A stretch of DNA of 64,000 nt from Anaerolineae bacterium (GCA_013360465.1 JABWBO010000010.1:1-64000), one strand, 5' to 3'; counted from the stretch's first letter, positions 24,094 to 34,605 are shown. Translations and numbers: made by a program. The notes: a model not told the origin generated them from the letters alone.

Positions 24094-25245
24094 TTACTTC
24101 CCCTCGGCGATAGCGACCGCACGGCGCGCGGCGGAGAGCATCGTCTCTTCGCTGATCACCTGGTCGGATTCATGCTGCTTGAGGATGGCGCGCCCTTCGA
24201 CAGCGCTGGTCCCGTCGATGCGGATGACCAGCGGGGCGCGCAGCTGAACATTGTTGATGCCTTCGACGATGCCGCGCGCGACTTCATCGCCGCGCGTGAT
24301 GCCGCCGAAGATGTTGATGAGGATGACCTTGAGGTTGGGGTCGGTGTTGATGACCGTCAGGGCGTTGGTGACCACCTCGGCGTTCGCGCCGCCGCCGATG
24401 TCCAGGAAGTTGGCGGCGCTGCCGCCCACCTGCTTCACCGTGTCGAGCGTACTCATCGCCAGACCCGCGCCATTGGCGATGATGCCGACAGAGCCATCCA
24501 GCCCGATGTACTGAAGCCCTTTTTCCTTCGCCAGCTTCTCACGTTCGTCGCCGGCGGCGACGGTCACGACGCCGAAAGCATCCCATTCAGGGTGGCGTCC
24601 GGCGGCGCTGTCGTCCAGGCTGACTTTGGCGTCCAGGGCATAGACGCGCCCATCTTTGGAGAGGATCATCGGGTTGATCTCGACCAGATCGGCGTCGCCA
24701 TCGGTGAAGGCGCGATAGAGCTTCTGCACCAATGTCACCGTCTGATCGACGGCGATGGGGTTCAGCCCCGCCGCCGCGACCCAGGCGTGAGCAGTCTCGG
24801 CGGTCAGTCCATCCACCGGGTTGATGTGGATGATCTGAATCGCGCCGGGGTCCTGCTCCGCCACCTGCTCGATGTCGATACCGCCCCTGGCGGAAAGCAT
24901 GCCGAGATACTGCTTGGCACTGCGGTCCAGGGTGAACGAGACGTAGTATTCCTCGGCGATGTCTGAGGCGCGTTCGACCCACACCATGTGGACGACATGC
25001 CCCTTGATGCTCATGCCCAGGATGTTGCCGCCATGGAAACGCGCTTCTTCCGCGTTATTGGCGATCTTGATGCCGCCCGCCTTGCCGCGACCGCCCACCT
25101 GCACCTGCGCCTTGATCACGACCGGATAGCCGATGGAATTCGCAAGGGTGACGACCTCATCCACTGTCCTGGCGATATCGCCGGTCGGGACTGAGATGTC
25201 GAAGCGGGCAAAGTACTGCTTGCCCTGATACTCAAATAGGTCCAA
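24094..25245 (-). CDS. sucC: Succinyl-CoA synthetase, beta subunit (ADP/GDP-forming)
   Basis: 383 residues. An ATP-grasp domain opens the protein (MDLFEYQGKQYFARFDISVPTG, VIKAQVQVGGRGKAGGI) and the C-terminal power-helix domain contains VILINIFGGITRGDEVARGI. The start codon is TTG (25245-25243), decided by a strong AAGGAGG site 7 bases upstream and by homology; no ATG is nearby. A clear promoter lies about 50 bases upstream. Confidence 0.96.
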   Translation of the reverse strand: MDLFEYQGKQYFARFDISVPTGDIARTVDEVVTLANSIGYPVVIKAQVQVGGRGKAGGIKIANNAEEARFHGGNILGMSIKGHVVHMVWVERASDIAEEYYVSFTLDRSAKQYLGMLSARGGIDIEQVAEQDPGAIQIIHINPVDGLTAETAHAWVAAAGLNPIAVDQTVTLVQKLYRAFTDGDADLVEINPMILSKDGRVYALDAKVSLDDSAAGRHPEWDAFGVVTVAAGDEREKLAKEKGLQYIGLDGSVGIIANGAGLAMSTLDTVKQVGGSAANFLDIGGGANAEVVTNALTVINTDPNLKVILINIFGGITRGDEVARGIVEGINNVQLRAPLVIRIDGTSAVEGRAILKQHESDQVISEETMLSAARRAVAIAEGK

Positions 25246-25294
25246 CGAACGCCTCCTTGTGCAAGAAACAGCCTGCTTTCACTTGATCGCCTGA

Positions 25295-25323
25295 ATTATC
25301 CTCCATCGGTATGACGTTCGCAA
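25295..25323 (-). promoter_or_regulatory. Promoter of sucCD
   Basis: Read on the minus strand: TTGCGA, a 17-base spacer, GATAAT. This is a good sigma70-type match located ~50 bases before the sucC TTG start. The other strand of this 162-base gap shows no convincing promoter for the glycosyltransferase. Confidence 0.65.
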
Positions 25324-25407
25324 AGACGCAAAGCGGGAATCATGCGCCGGCGGCGGGGCGATCACTTGCGGCTTGCACGGCTCCTGGTTGACCGTTAGGC
25401 TTGTGGC

Positions 25408-28170
25408 ATGATGCGCAGAAGCTCTTTTCTTTTCCTTGCAACCGCCATCCTCTTCGCCGCCGCCTGTCTCCGCCTGATCGGGCTGCCCACGTACCCGCCC
25501 GGACCTCACTACGACGAAGCGGTCAACCTGCTCGTCGTCCGCAGCGTCGTCTACGGCGGGGCGCGCTTCTTCCCCATGCTGGAAGCCTATCAGGGGCGCG
25601 AAGCGCTCTATTTCTACCTGAACGCTCCGATGGTCGCCTTCGTTCAGGACGGCATGTTCGCCTTGCACCTGACCAATGCCTTCGCCAATCTGATCACCAT
25701 CGCTGCCGCGATTGGCTTGGGGCGGGCGATGTTCCCCGGCAGGCGCGGCTGGCTGATCGGGCTGGTCACGGGACTGCTGATGGCGGTTTCGTTTCACCAG
25801 GTCTGGCTGGGGCGGCAGGCATTTCGGGCGGTGACGCTGCCCCTGATGCAGGCGCTGGCGCTGGCTTTCCTGTTTCGCGGGCTGCGCGCCCGGCGCGGTG
25901 CCGCATGGCTGATCGCCGCCGGAATCTTCGCCGGGGGAGCGCTGTATACCTACAATTCGTCGCGCCTGTTTCCGATGTGGCTGGGCGTTGCCCTGCTGAT
26001 CCTGGTTCTGGCGTCGCGCTTCGAACGGCGGACGCTGCTGCGTGTCCTTCTGTTCGGCGTGGTCATGACCCTGACCGCCGCGCCGATGATCGCCTACGCC
26101 TTTCAGCGCCCAGACGTATTTTTCGGACGCCTGAACGAAGTGACCCAGGTGGATCACGCGATCAGCCTGCTGGAGAGCGTGCTATTGCACGCGCAGATGT
26201 TCTTCATCCAGGGCGACCCGTACTACCGCTACAACAACCCCGGTCAGCCCTATTTCACGCCGCCGGAGGGAATCGCGCTGGTCGTCGGACTGGCGACGGC
26301 GTGCCTTACGCTGCTGCGGCGGCGCATCCGGCGGGTGGACCCGATCCGGGCAGCCGGGCTGACGCTGCTCATCCTGTCGCCGCTGATGGTCCTCCCCAGC
26401 GTGATCAGCGTCGGCGGACTGCCGCCCAGCCACATGCGCTCGCTCGGCATGGTCCCGCTGATCTTCGTCACGGCTGCTTTCGGCGTGGAGTGCATCGTGT
26501 CTCGACTGGATGCCGGCGGACAGCTGCGCGGCGCTCTTCCAGCAGGCTTGATCGCCGTCCTGCTGGTGGGCAGCCTCCTCACCGGCGTGGCGTATTTCGG
26601 GTGGGCGGCACGCGCCGATGTCTATTACGAGACCGACGCCGACCTGAGCGCGGCGGCGCGCTGGGCGGTTGATCAGCTTCAGCCGGGCGAACGGCTGTAT
26701 GTGGCGGCGCGCGACAAAGGACACCCTACTGTGATGATCGAACCCCTGCCGGAGATCGCCTGGCTGGGTACAGACAGCTTCTTTCTGTCCCCTGAAGGGC
26801 AGTCTGCGCTGTACCTGTTTCCTCGCAGTGCGCCGCCGCAGCCGGAGTGGCTGTCTCTGCTGGAACCCGGCAGGCTGGATGGTCTCCCCCTGGGACCGGA
26901 CGGTCGGACGGCATTCGAAGCGTTTCGACGGGTTGGCGTGGCGCAGGGCTTGCCGGAAGACACTCCGGCGAACGCCGTCCTGCGATTTGTCGAACTTGAC
27001 GCGCCGGCGATTCAGGCTGGGGCGGGCGGCTGGATCACGACCGCCTGGCAGGTCGCCGCGCCGCCAGAGGCAGGCGACTTCACGCCGCTGATTCAGATCG
27101 AGGACCGGCACGGTTCCGTGTACGCGCGCGGCGATGCCTATATGGCGGGGACGGACCGCTGGCGGCAGGGCGAGACGCTTTACCAGCAGATCTATGTCGA
27201 ACTACCTGCGCTGATGGCTCCGGACGAGTACCGGGTCCGGGCGGCATGGGTGGCGCGCTCCGCCGACCGCTATGCGACATACCTCAACCCCGACCGCTCT
27301 CTGGGCGGCATCTGGGCGGATATTGGCGTGGTCTCGGTGGAGAAGGCGCGCTCGACCGCTTCGCTGGATGATCTGCCGATGGAACACTCGACCCGGTTTC
27401 GGGTGAGTCCGTCGCTCGATCTGTTGGGGTTTGACGGCAGCCTGGGGGAAAGACGCCCCGGCGACTGGCTCGACCTGACGCTTTACTGGCGGAAACACGC
27501 CGATGGCGACGAGGCAGAGGTCATCCAAGCCGATCTGCTGCCTGCGGGCGACGCCGATACGGTAAGCCTGTGGTCCGGCGCGCCCGTCGATGATCGCTAC
27601 ACCAGCGATCAGTGGGAGATCGGCGAGATCGTCGCCGACCGGGTGCGCTGGCGGATTCCGCTTGACATGCTGCCCGGCGAGGCGCATCTCATCGTTCGGG
27701 CGCTGGGCGAGTCCGTCACAGACGAGGCCGTGCTGGGAACGCTCGCCATCGTGGATGTCCCGCGCCTGTTCGAGCCTCCGCCGTTTGAGACGCCTCTGAA
27801 CGTGATCTTTGACGGACAGATCGCGCTGCTCGGCGGGACACTCAGCGCAGACGCCGATCAATTCGCGCTGAACCTGGTATGGCGCGCCGAGCGCCAGATC
27901 GAGCGCGACTACAAGCGTTTCGCCCATCTGCTGGATGCAAATGGGACCATCCTGGCGCAGGTCGATCAGATGCCGCTGGCGAATACTTACCCGACCACGC
28001 TCTGGATGCCGGGAGAGGTGGTCGTGGAGACGCTGACCCTGCCGGCGCAGGATGGCGCGGCGCGCATCCGCCTGGGCTGGTATCTTCCAGAGACCGGCGC
28101 GCGGCTGCACCCTGCGGGCGAAGGGGCGATCATCGAGCCGGATTCGCTGCTGCTGGATGTGCCGCACTGA
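25408..28170 (+). CDS. GT-C (PMT/ArnT-like) glycosyltransferase with large extracytoplasmic C-terminal domain
   Basis: 920 residues. The first helix is followed by the acidic catalytic-type loop LPTYPPGPHYDEAVN (Asp-Glu near residue 37), and about ten further helices extend to ~410 (LPAGLIAVLLVGSLLTGVAYFGW). This is the arrangement of GT-C enzymes that use lipid-linked sugars at the outer face. The remaining ~500 residues are soluble and beta-rich (LDLLGFDGSLGERRPGDWLDLTLYWRKH, NVIFDGQIALLGG), possibly carbohydrate-binding modules. Start ATG 25408; ATG 25411 follows. A second protein of similar plan lies at 42396. Acceptor unknown. Confidence 0.8.
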   Translation: MMRRSSFLFLATAILFAAACLRLIGLPTYPPGPHYDEAVNLLVVRSVVYGGARFFPMLEAYQGREALYFYLNAPMVAFVQDGMFALHLTNAFANLITIAAAIGLGRAMFPGRRGWLIGLVTGLLMAVSFHQVWLGRQAFRAVTLPLMQALALAFLFRGLRARRGAAWLIAAGIFAGGALYTYNSSRLFPMWLGVALLILVLASRFERRTLLRVLLFGVVMTLTAAPMIAYAFQRPDVFFGRLNEVTQVDHAISLLESVLLHAQMFFIQGDPYYRYNNPGQPYFTPPEGIALVVGLATACLTLLRRRIRRVDPIRAAGLTLLILSPLMVLPSVISVGGLPPSHMRSLGMVPLIFVTAAFGVECIVSRLDAGGQLRGALPAGLIAVLLVGSLLTGVAYFGWAARADVYYETDADLSAAARWAVDQLQPGERLYVAARDKGHPTVMIEPLPEIAWLGTDSFFLSPEGQSALYLFPRSAPPQPEWLSLLEPGRLDGLPLGPDGRTAFEAFRRVGVAQGLPEDTPANAVLRFVELDAPAIQAGAGGWITTAWQVAAPPEAGDFTPLIQIEDRHGSVYARGDAYMAGTDRWRQGETLYQQIYVELPALMAPDEYRVRAAWVARSADRYATYLNPDRSLGGIWADIGVVSVEKARSTASLDDLPMEHSTRFRVSPSLDLLGFDGSLGERRPGDWLDLTLYWRKHADGDEAEVIQADLLPAGDADTVSLWSGAPVDDRYTSDQWEIGEIVADRVRWRIPLDMLPGEAHLIVRALGESVTDEAVLGTLAIVDVPRLFEPPPFETPLNVIFDGQIALLGGTLSADADQFALNLVWRAERQIERDYKRFAHLLDANGTILAQVDQMPLANTYPTTLWMPGEVVVETLTLPAQDGAARIRLGWYLPETGARLHPAGEGAIIEPDSLLLDVPH

Positions 28171-28315
28171 AGCGGGGGATCGCACCTTTTCAACATGCCG
28201 GTCGAGCTGCCGGCTAACCCCTACACCTGATATCTCGTCGAGGCGAGCCGCCGGCTCGACTATATAAAGCGATTCGCGATCTCGCCCACCCGCTCCCGTT
28301 CACCGTGAAAGGCTG

Positions 28316-28324
28316 TGTTATACT
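28316..28324 (+). promoter_or_regulatory. Extended -10 promoter candidate for FHA gene
   Basis: TGTTATACT has TG one base before TATACT (5 of 6 to consensus), about 75 bases before the FHA start. No -35 match is visible. The remainder of the 28171-28398 gap contains only an imperfect gtcgag/ctcgac hairpin. Confidence 0.4.
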
Positions 28325-28398
28325 TCAAAAAAAGACATATATGAAAGCGTTGGCTGCCTGTTAGTTGATGCGGGTGTGCCACAGGTTGAGTATGGTTT

Positions 28399-28728
28399 AT
28401 GCGCTGTACGATTTCAGTGCCTCAATATCAGTTTGTCGAGACCTTCGAGGTCAATGAGTCCGGCGGCGTCGTGATCGGGCGTTCGGACGAGGCGACTCGC
28501 TATCAGCCCGATGTTGATCTTGCCGCCTGCGATGGTCGCGAGAAGGGCGTCTCGCGGAGGCATGCGGCAGTGGTGCAGTTTCGCGATTCGCTGCACTTGA
28601 TCGACCTGCATTCGGTCAATGGAACGTTTCTGAACGATCAAGTCCTGCCGCCTGATCAGCCGTATCCGCTGGGAACAGAGAGCAATATTCGCCTTGGTAC
28701 GTTGGACTTAAAGATGATAATTGGATAA
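28399..28728 (+). CDS. Stand-alone FHA-domain protein
   Basis: 109 residues, essentially one FHA domain. The phosphothreonine-binding motifs are present: GGVVIGRSDEATRYQPDVDL (Arg of strand 3), GVSRRHAAVV (Ser and His) and HSVNGTFLN (Asn). It would recognise a pThr partner produced by a Ser/Thr kinase, but no kinase gene lies in the window. An unrelated FHA protein is at 41687-42397. It is followed 85 bases later by a MarR gene. Confidence 0.88.
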   Translation: MRCTISVPQYQFVETFEVNESGGVVIGRSDEATRYQPDVDLAACDGREKGVSRRHAAVVQFRDSLHLIDLHSVNGTFLNDQVLPPDQPYPLGTESNIRLGTLDLKMIIG

Positions 28729-28813
28729 ATGTATACTGTAAATCAAAATTAAGTTGCGGTAAAATCCAGCCTTTATTGGAGTTGTAAGATAGGGAAAAGT
28801 AGAAGCGAAAACC

Positions 28814-29311
28814 ATGGCGCAAAATCAGCTCAGATTCAATGGTTCGGTGTGGTGCAATCTCGACATCGCACTGCGGAATATGGATCAATTGTTTGGGCGC
28901 ATCGCTCAGCCGCTTGGACTGACGATCATCGAATGGTATATCCTGCGGGCGCTCTATGAACGTGATGGACAGCACGCTTCGGAACTGGCGCGCGCGGTTG
29001 GGCGTGCGGCGACCTCTTTTACTCCTAACCTCGATAAACTTCAGCAGAAGGGGTTTGTCGAACGCCGTCCGGACCCCGCCGACCGCCGCGCCGTGCGCAT
29101 CTTCCTGACGAAGAAGGCGCTCGACATGAAGAGCGAGCTGGTCAAGAGCGCCAAAGATCTCGACCAGCGGATCCGCCAGTTGTTCAGCGACGACGAATTC
29201 GAAACCTTCCATAAGGTTGTGGCGCAGCTTCAGACTCTCGAACCCGACTACAGCGAACCGGACCCCGAACCGGTTGGCGGGCGCGGCAAGCGCAACGGCA
29301 CGAAGCCCTAG
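28814..29311 (+). CDS. MarR-family transcriptional regulator
   Basis: 165 residues. The winged helix-turn-helix runs from LGLTIIEWYILRALYERDGQHASELARAVGRAATSFTPNLDKLQQKGFVERRPDPADRRAVRIFLTKKA, with the DPADRRA wing typical of MarR. An acidic and then basic disordered tail (EPDYSEPDPEPVGGRGKRNG) follows. ATG 28814 has only a weak upstream site. The upstream 28729-28813 region is AT-rich and may contain the autoregulatory operator, but I could not pick a clear palindrome. Ligand unknown. Confidence 0.88.
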   Translation: MAQNQLRFNGSVWCNLDIALRNMDQLFGRIAQPLGLTIIEWYILRALYERDGQHASELARAVGRAATSFTPNLDKLQQKGFVERRPDPADRRAVRIFLTKKALDMKSELVKSAKDLDQRIRQLFSDDEFETFHKVVAQLQTLEPDYSEPDPEPVGGRGKRNGTKP

Positions 29312-29326
29312 GTAATCGTTTAACGC

Positions 29327-29887
29327 TCACCCTTCAACGATGATCAATCTGCGCTCCGCAGCCACCGCTCGGAGCGCTTTTTCATGCTGAGCCAGCGCCG
29401 GCGCATCGAAAAGCACATAGCGGACAAGCGTGATCGGTTCGTGCTGCGCGCAGAAGTCGAGGATCGCTCCCAGGGCGAGTGGGGCGGCTTCCCGCACCGG
29501 ATAGCCGTAGACGCCGGTGCTGATCGCCGGGAAGGCGATAGAAGTCACGCTGTTCGCCAGGGCGACTTCCAGGCTGCGGCGGTAGGCGCTCACCAGCAGC
29601 ACCGGCACGTCGGGGTCACGCGGATTGTAGACCGGACCCACCGCATGGATGACGTGGCGCGCCTTCAGTCGGTAGCCCCGGCTGATCTTGGCGTCGCCGG
29701 TGGCGCAGCCGCCCAGGGTGCGCGTTTCGGCAAGGAGCTGCGGTCCTGCCGCCCGGTGGATCGCACCGTCTACCCCGCCGCCGCCGAGCAGCGTGCTGTT
29801 GGCGGCGTTGACGATGGCATCGACCTCCTCGCGGGTGATATCCCCCTGGACAAGCTGAAGGATCGTTCGGTTGATCTGCACGCGCAT
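29327..29887 (-). CDS. Macro-domain protein (O-acetyl-ADP-ribose deacetylase type)
   Basis: 186 residues, a single macro domain. ADP-ribose-binding motifs are VQGDITREEVDAIVNAANSTLLGGGGVDGAIHRAAG at about 12-48, and the phosphate loop is SIAFPAISTGVYGYP near 120. This places it in the MacroD/YmdB-like class, which hydrolyses O-acetyl-ADP-ribose or mono-ADP-ribosyl esters. It is convergent with MarR and divergent from the YbaK gene 20 bases away. Confidence 0.92.
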   Translation of the reverse strand: MRVQINRTILQLVQGDITREEVDAIVNAANSTLLGGGGVDGAIHRAAGPQLLAETRTLGGCATGDAKISRGYRLKARHVIHAVGPVYNPRDPDVPVLLVSAYRRSLEVALANSVTSIAFPAISTGVYGYPVREAAPLALGAILDFCAQHEPITLVRYVLFDAPALAQHEKALRAVAAERRLIIVEG

Positions 29888-29907
29888 TCTCTGTATCCTT
29901 TCTCGGC

Positions 29908-30438
29908 ATGCCCTTTACCTACGATTATACTGAAGCGAAGATCATGGAACCGATGACGCCCGCAGATGTCCAAGCACGACTCGATCAGCTTGGTTTCGGC
30001 ACGCAGATCATATTCTTCGAGTCGACGACCGCCACCAGCCAGCAAGCCGCCGACAATATCGGCTGCGCGCTGGGACAGATCGTCAAGAGCATCTGTTTTC
30101 TGGTGAAGGATCACCCGGTCGTGGTGCTGACCAGCGGGGCGGAGCGCGTCGATGATCGCAAAATCGCCGCGCTGTACGGGGTTGGGCGCAAACACGTCAG
30201 CGCCGCCAGGGGCGATGATCTGGTCGAGATTTTCGGATACCCGGCGGGCAGCGTGCCGCCGTTTCCGCATCGTTCGCCCCATATCGACGTCTACATCGAC
30301 CGGACGCTGACGCGCTGGGAGCAGCTTTACGCGGCGGGGGGCGCGCACAACGCCATCTTCCCGATCACCCTGGAACAGCTTCAGGCGGCGACCGGGGCGG
30401 CACTCAGCGATGTGGTGAAAGATGCCCAGAGCGACTGA
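29908..30438 (+). CDS. YbaK/EbsC-type aminoacyl-tRNA deacylase
   Basis: 176 residues from ATG 29908, or 164 from ATG 29944 (MEPMTPADVQARLDQLG), which fits most homologues equally well. The fold signature is GQIVKSICFLVKDHPVVVLTSGAERVDDRKIAALYG, with the catalytic-type Lys, followed by GYPAGSVPPFPH. Such proteins hydrolyse mischarged tRNAs (for example Cys- or Ala-tRNAPro) in trans. Convergent with mfd, 11 bases apart. Confidence 0.88.
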   Translation: MPFTYDYTEAKIMEPMTPADVQARLDQLGFGTQIIFFESTTATSQQAADNIGCALGQIVKSICFLVKDHPVVVLTSGAERVDDRKIAALYGVGRKHVSAARGDDLVEIFGYPAGSVPPFPHRSPHIDVYIDRTLTRWEQLYAAGGAHNAIFPITLEQLQAATGAALSDVVKDAQSD

Positions 30439-30449
30439 TCGACGCGGCG

Positions 30450-33400
30450 CTACGCCCCGATGCCCTCGGCGGCGCGCCGGCTCAGGAGGCGAAGGATGGC
30501 GAGCAGTCGGTCGCGCCAGCCGTCGTCTGTCGGCAGTTCGACGGCGGTGCGGGTGACGCGCGTATCGCCGCCCAGCAGGTTATTGAGCCGGGTGCGGTCG
30601 ATCTCGACCAGGTAGGGCAGCTTGATCTCGATCACGCCGCTGCGGTGAAGGATCGCCGTTGCTCCGGCTGACTGCGCCAGCAGCTTGACGGCGATCTGGT
30701 AGAGCAGCCCTTCGACCGCCGGCGGCATCGCCCCGAAACGGTCGATCAGCTCTTCCCGCATCTCGTCCACATGATGCGCGCCGGTCAGTCCGCCGATGCG
30801 CCGGTACAGTTGAAGCCGCTGCGCCATATCGGGGATGGTATCCGCTGGCAGGTAAGCGGTGATCGGCAGGTCGATCAGGACGCTGCTGTCGCTGAGTGAC
30901 GGCGCAGCGCCGGCGTCGGCGCGCCCACGCAGGCGGCGGACGGCTTCCGCCAGCATTTGTGTGTACAGGTGCAGACCGACCGTCGCGACATGACCCGTCT
31001 GTCGGGTGCTGAGGATATCGCCTGATCCACGCAGTTCCAGGTCGCGCATGGCGATCTGATAGCCGGACCCCAGCTCGGTGTATTCGCTGAGCGTCTCCAA
31101 CCGCGCCCGCGCTTCTTCGGTCAGGCGGTTATGCGCCGGATGGAAGAAATAGGCGTATGCCTGCTGGGCGCTGCGCCCGACCCGCCCGCGCAGCTGGTAG
31201 AGCTGCGCCAAGCCAAACCAGTCAGCACGATCCACGACCAGGGTGTTGGCGTTGGGGATGTCCAGTCCGCTTTCGATGATCGAAGTCGCCAACAGCACAT
31301 CATATTCGCCGTTGCCGAAGGCGGTCATGACCGACGCCAGCACGCGCTCGTCCATCTGCCCGTGTCCGACGATGATGCGCGCTTCCGGGACGATCTGCTC
31401 CAGGCGTTCGCGCAGATGCTCGATGGTCTGGACGCGGTTGTGGACGACGAAGATCTGCCCGCCGCGTTCCAGTTCCCGCAGCACCGCCTGGCGGACCAGC
31501 GTTTCGTCGAACACGCCGACGTGGGTCACGACCGGCAGGCGGTCTTCCGGCGGCGTCTGGATCATGCTGATGTCGCGTACCCCGGTCAGCCCCATGTAGA
31601 GGGTGCGGGGGATGGGGGTGGCGGTCAGCGTCAGGATGTCTACGGCGGTGCGCAGCTTCTTGAAGTGTTCTTTGTGTTTGACGCCGAAACGCTGTTCCTC
31701 GTCGATGATCATCAGCCCGACATCGGGGATGGCGACATCCTCCTGAATCAGGCGGTGGGTCCCGATGATGATGTCGATTTCGCGCGCCGCCAGCTGCGTC
31801 AGGATGCGGCTCTGTTCTTCTTTGGTGCGGAAGCGCGACAGGACCTCGACGCGAATAGGGAAAGCGGCGAGGCGGCGGCTGAACGTCAGATAGTGCTGCT
31901 GCGCCAGGATGGTGGTCGGCACGAGGATGGCGACCTGTTTACCGTCATTGACCGCCTTGAACGCTGCCCGCAGCGCGACTTCCGTTTTGCCGAAGCCGAC
32001 ATCACCGCAGATCAGCCGATCCATCGGATGGGCAGTTTCCATGTCCTGCTTGACCTCGCGGACGGCGCGCAGTTGGTCTTCCGTCTCGATGAACGGGAAC
32101 GAGGCTTCCAGCTCATGCTGCCAGGGGGTGTCGGGGTTGAAGGCGTGCCCCGGAGCGGCTTCGCGGCGTGCGTAGAGATCGAGCAGTTCTTTCGCTTCGT
32201 TCTCGGCTGCCTGCTTCGCCTTGCCGCGAATCCGCGACCAGTCCGCCTGACCGAGCTTGTTCAGTGTCGGGGGTTTGTCGTCGGGTCCAACATAGCGCGT
32301 CAGCCGATCTGCCTGATGGATGGGGACGAACAGCGTATCGGTTCCGCCGTACTCGATCACCAGATACTCGCGCTGAAGGCTCTCGATGGTGCGCTTGCGC
32401 ATACCGGCGAAGCGCCCTACGCCATAATCGACGTGGACGACGAAATCGCCCTCGCGCAGATCGGCGTAAGCCAGCTCCGGCGCGCGGGAGCGTTTGGCTG
32501 GGCGGCGGCGGCGCGGTTCGGGTCTGCTCCAGCCGAATATCTCGGTGTCGGTGAACAGATGGGTCTCGCCTGATCCTGTGCGCAGCCGCCAGCCTTCCCC
32601 GATCATGCCGTCCACGAAGGTGAGCGACTTCGGCGGCGGGGGTTCGGCTACGGCGTCCGTCCGGCTGAGAAATTCCGTCTCCTGCTCGTGCCAGATTTCG
32701 CTGAGCCGCGCCGCCTGGTTGGTCAGCACGACGACCGTGTCGCCGGCGTCGCGCTGCTTGCGGATGTGCGGCAGGAAGTGTTTCAACTGCCCGCCAAAAC
32801 GCAGTTCCGGCGCGAGCAGCCCGCGCATCACCCCGGTCTCTTCTGCGGTGTCGTCCGCCGCGTGAAGATAGGCGTGAGGGCGGTCGCGCAGCGCCTCGCT
32901 GATCTGATCCCAGGTGAGATAGGGCAGCGGATGATCGACCGCCAGCGCGCCGGCTTTGATCTTCTCCGCGCGTGATGAGCCGGCGGCGGCTTCGATCTCG
33001 GCGATGGTTTCGTGCAGTTCCGCGCCGTCCTCGATCAGGATCAGGCTGTCGTCCGGGGCATAATCCAGCAGGCTGACGGGGTTGCGATAGAGATACGGCA
33101 GATAGTGTTCGATGAAGGGAAAGGCAGCGCCGGACTCCAGCAGCGGCAGGTCGCCCTTCGGGTTGATGGCTTCGGCGGAGGGGTCCGGCAGCCCGTCGAA
33201 CCAGGCGCGCAGCGCTCCGACCGCCGCTGGAGCGTCGCCGGGCATCGCTTCGCGCGCCGGGGTGACGACCAACCGCGCGATCTTGCCGGTGGATCGCTGC
33301 GAGTCGGCGGCGAACGTGCGCAGGGAGTCGATCTCGTCGTCGAAGAACTCGATGCGCGCCGGCTGATCGTGCGCCATCGGGAAGATGTCGAGGATGCCGC

Positions 33401-33959
33401 CTCGCCGGCTGAAAGTGCCCGGTTCGATGACCATCGAAGTCGCTTCGTAGCCCATCGCCACCCACCGCCCGACCAGCGCCTCGATGCTGTGGCGCGCGCC
33501 GGGGCGCAGGACCATCGAACGCTGGCGGAAGACGCTCACCGGCAGGGTGCGCTGCATCAGCCCGCGCGCCGAGGTGACGATAACCGGGGGCAGAGGTGTC
33601 AGGTCGATATCCTCCGGCGGCATCAGCGCAGACAGCGCCTCCAGGCGGGCGCGGATGGCGGTCTCACCCCAGGGGGCGCGTTCGTAGAACAGCGGCGCGG
33701 GTTCAGAAAAGCGGTAGATTCCTTCCGCCGCACCGCGCCAGACCGGAAGCTGCTCCGAGAGGTTGTAGGCGCGGTCGATCCTCGCCGTGACGACGATGAC
33801 CGGGGATCGCCATTCGTTCGCCAGGGCAGCGACCACAAACGGACGCGCCGAACGGATCACGCCGAGCGCCGGCACCTCACGCCGCTCCATCGCATGGAAC
33901 GCCGCACGGAACGCCGGCAGCCCGCGCAGCGAATCGACCAAACCCGACAGATTCAGCAT
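30450..33959 (-). CDS. mfd: Transcription-repair coupling factor
   Basis: 1169 residues, standard length. Order: N-terminal UvrB-like modules; CarD-type RNA-polymerase interaction domain ([20 protein letters not shown], near 500); superfamily 2 translocase with Walker [17 protein letters not shown] (near 660), the DEEQ box [17 protein letters not shown] and motif [11 protein letters not shown]; then the TRCF C-terminal domain. It displaces stalled RNA polymerase and recruits UvrA. It is last in a minus-strand cluster ltaE-CPBP-pth-mfd with gaps of 3-14 bases; pth-mfd adjacency is common in bacteria. Confidence 0.97.
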   Translation of the reverse strand: MLNLSGLVDSLRGLPAFRAAFHAMERREVPALGVIRSARPFVVAALANEWRSPVIVVTARIDRAYNLSEQLPVWRGAAEGIYRFSEPAPLFYERAPWGETAIRARLEALSALMPPEDIDLTPLPPVIVTSARGLMQRTLPVSVFRQRSMVLRPGARHSIEALVGRWVAMGYEATSMVIEPGTFSRRGGILDIFPMAHDQPARIEFFDDEIDSLRTFAADSQRSTGKIARLVVTPAREAMPGDAPAAVGALRAWFDGLPDPSAEAINPKGDLPLLESGAAFPFIEHYLPYLYRNPVSLLDYAPDDSLILIEDGAELHETIAEIEAAAGSSRAEKIKAGALAVDHPLPYLTWDQISEALRDRPHAYLHAADDTAEETGVMRGLLAPELRFGGQLKHFLPHIRKQRDAGDTVVVLTNQAARLSEIWHEQETEFLSRTDAVAEPPPPKSLTFVDGMIGEGWRLRTGSGETHLFTDTEIFGWSRPEPRRRRPAKRSRAPELAYADLREGDFVVHVDYGVGRFAGMRKRTIESLQREYLVIEYGGTDTLFVPIHQADRLTRYVGPDDKPPTLNKLGQADWSRIRGKAKQAAENEAKELLDLYARREAAPGHAFNPDTPWQHELEASFPFIETEDQLRAVREVKQDMETAHPMDRLICGDVGFGKTEVALRAAFKAVNDGKQVAILVPTTILAQQHYLTFSRRLAAFPIRVEVLSRFRTKEEQSRILTQLAAREIDIIIGTHRLIQEDVAIPDVGLMIIDEEQRFGVKHKEHFKKLRTAVDILTLTATPIPRTLYMGLTGVRDISMIQTPPEDRLPVVTHVGVFDETLVRQAVLRELERGGQIFVVHNRVQTIEHLRERLEQIVPEARIIVGHGQMDERVLASVMTAFGNGEYDVLLATSIIESGLDIPNANTLVVDRADWFGLAQLYQLRGRVGRSAQQAYAYFFHPAHNRLTEEARARLETLSEYTELGSGYQIAMRDLELRGSGDILSTRQTGHVATVGLHLYTQMLAEAVRRLRGRADAGAAPSLSDSSVLIDLPITAYLPADTIPDMAQRLQLYRRIGGLTGAHHVDEMREELIDRFGAMPPAVEGLLYQIAVKLLAQSAGATAILHRSGVIEIKLPYLVEIDRTRLNNLLGGDTRVTRTAVELPTDDGWRDRLLAILRLLSRRAAEGIGA

Positions 33960-33972
33960 GATGCACCCGTTC

Positions 33973-34593
33973 TCAGGAGTCTTCTGGCTGTGATTTTGGC
34001 TTTTCCGGGGATCTCGCTTCGCCCTGACCGTTGAAGCGATTCATGGCAGCGTCGATGCCCAGTTTCAACCACGTCTCGACGGCGTCCGCCGCGCGATCTG
34101 CCATCTCAAGGGCGGTGATCACATCATCGCCCTTGAAGGGCAGCAGCACGTAGTCCGACGGATCCATGCGCCCTGGCGGACGCCCGATCCCCATACGGAC
34201 GCGCGGCACATCCGGTGTGCCCAACCGTTCGATGATATGTTTCAGCCCTTTTTGTCCACCGGAACTGCCGGTCTTGCGTACCCGCAGCACGCCGAAGGGG
34301 ATATCCAGATCGTCGGCGAGTACGATGATTCGTTCCGGGACGATCTTATAGAAGCTGGCGAGCGGCTGCACGGCGTCGCCGCTCAGATTCATGAAGGTCA
34401 TCGGCTTGGCGAGGATGCAGCGGTTGGAGCCGATTCCCCCCTGCCCGGTCTGCGCTTTCTGTTCAACTTTGGACAGGCTCACCCCGTGACGTTTTGCCAG
34501 CCGATCCAGCGCCAACCAGCCGACGTTGTGGCGCGTGTTCTCGTAGCGCGGTCCAGGATTGCCCAACCCGACAATCAGAAAGGGGTCTGCCAT
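33973..34593 (-). CDS. pth: Peptidyl-tRNA hydrolase
   Basis: 206 residues. The catalytic region is complete: FLIVGLGNPGPRYENTRHNVGWLALDRL (Asn and His near 16-27), KPMTFMNLSGDAV (Asn), LADDLDIPFG (Asp) and SGGQKGLKHIIERLGT. It releases peptides from dropped-off peptidyl-tRNA. The last ~20 residues (GQGEARSPEKPKSQPEDS) are a disordered extension. It starts 13 bases after the CPBP-like gene and ends 14 bases before mfd. Confidence 0.97.
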   Translation of the reverse strand: MADPFLIVGLGNPGPRYENTRHNVGWLALDRLAKRHGVSLSKVEQKAQTGQGGIGSNRCILAKPMTFMNLSGDAVQPLASFYKIVPERIIVLADDLDIPFGVLRVRKTGSSGGQKGLKHIIERLGTPDVPRVRMGIGRPPGRMDPSDYVLLPFKGDDVITALEMADRAADAVETWLKLGIDAAMNRFNGQGEARSPEKPKSQPEDS

Positions 34594-34605
34594 CGGTTTT
34601 CCTCG

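Noticed and set aside
31131-34034. Plus-strand ORFs of 480 and 340 residues opposite mfd
   Set aside because: mfd is unmistakable on the minus strand; the opposite frames have no recognisable motifs.
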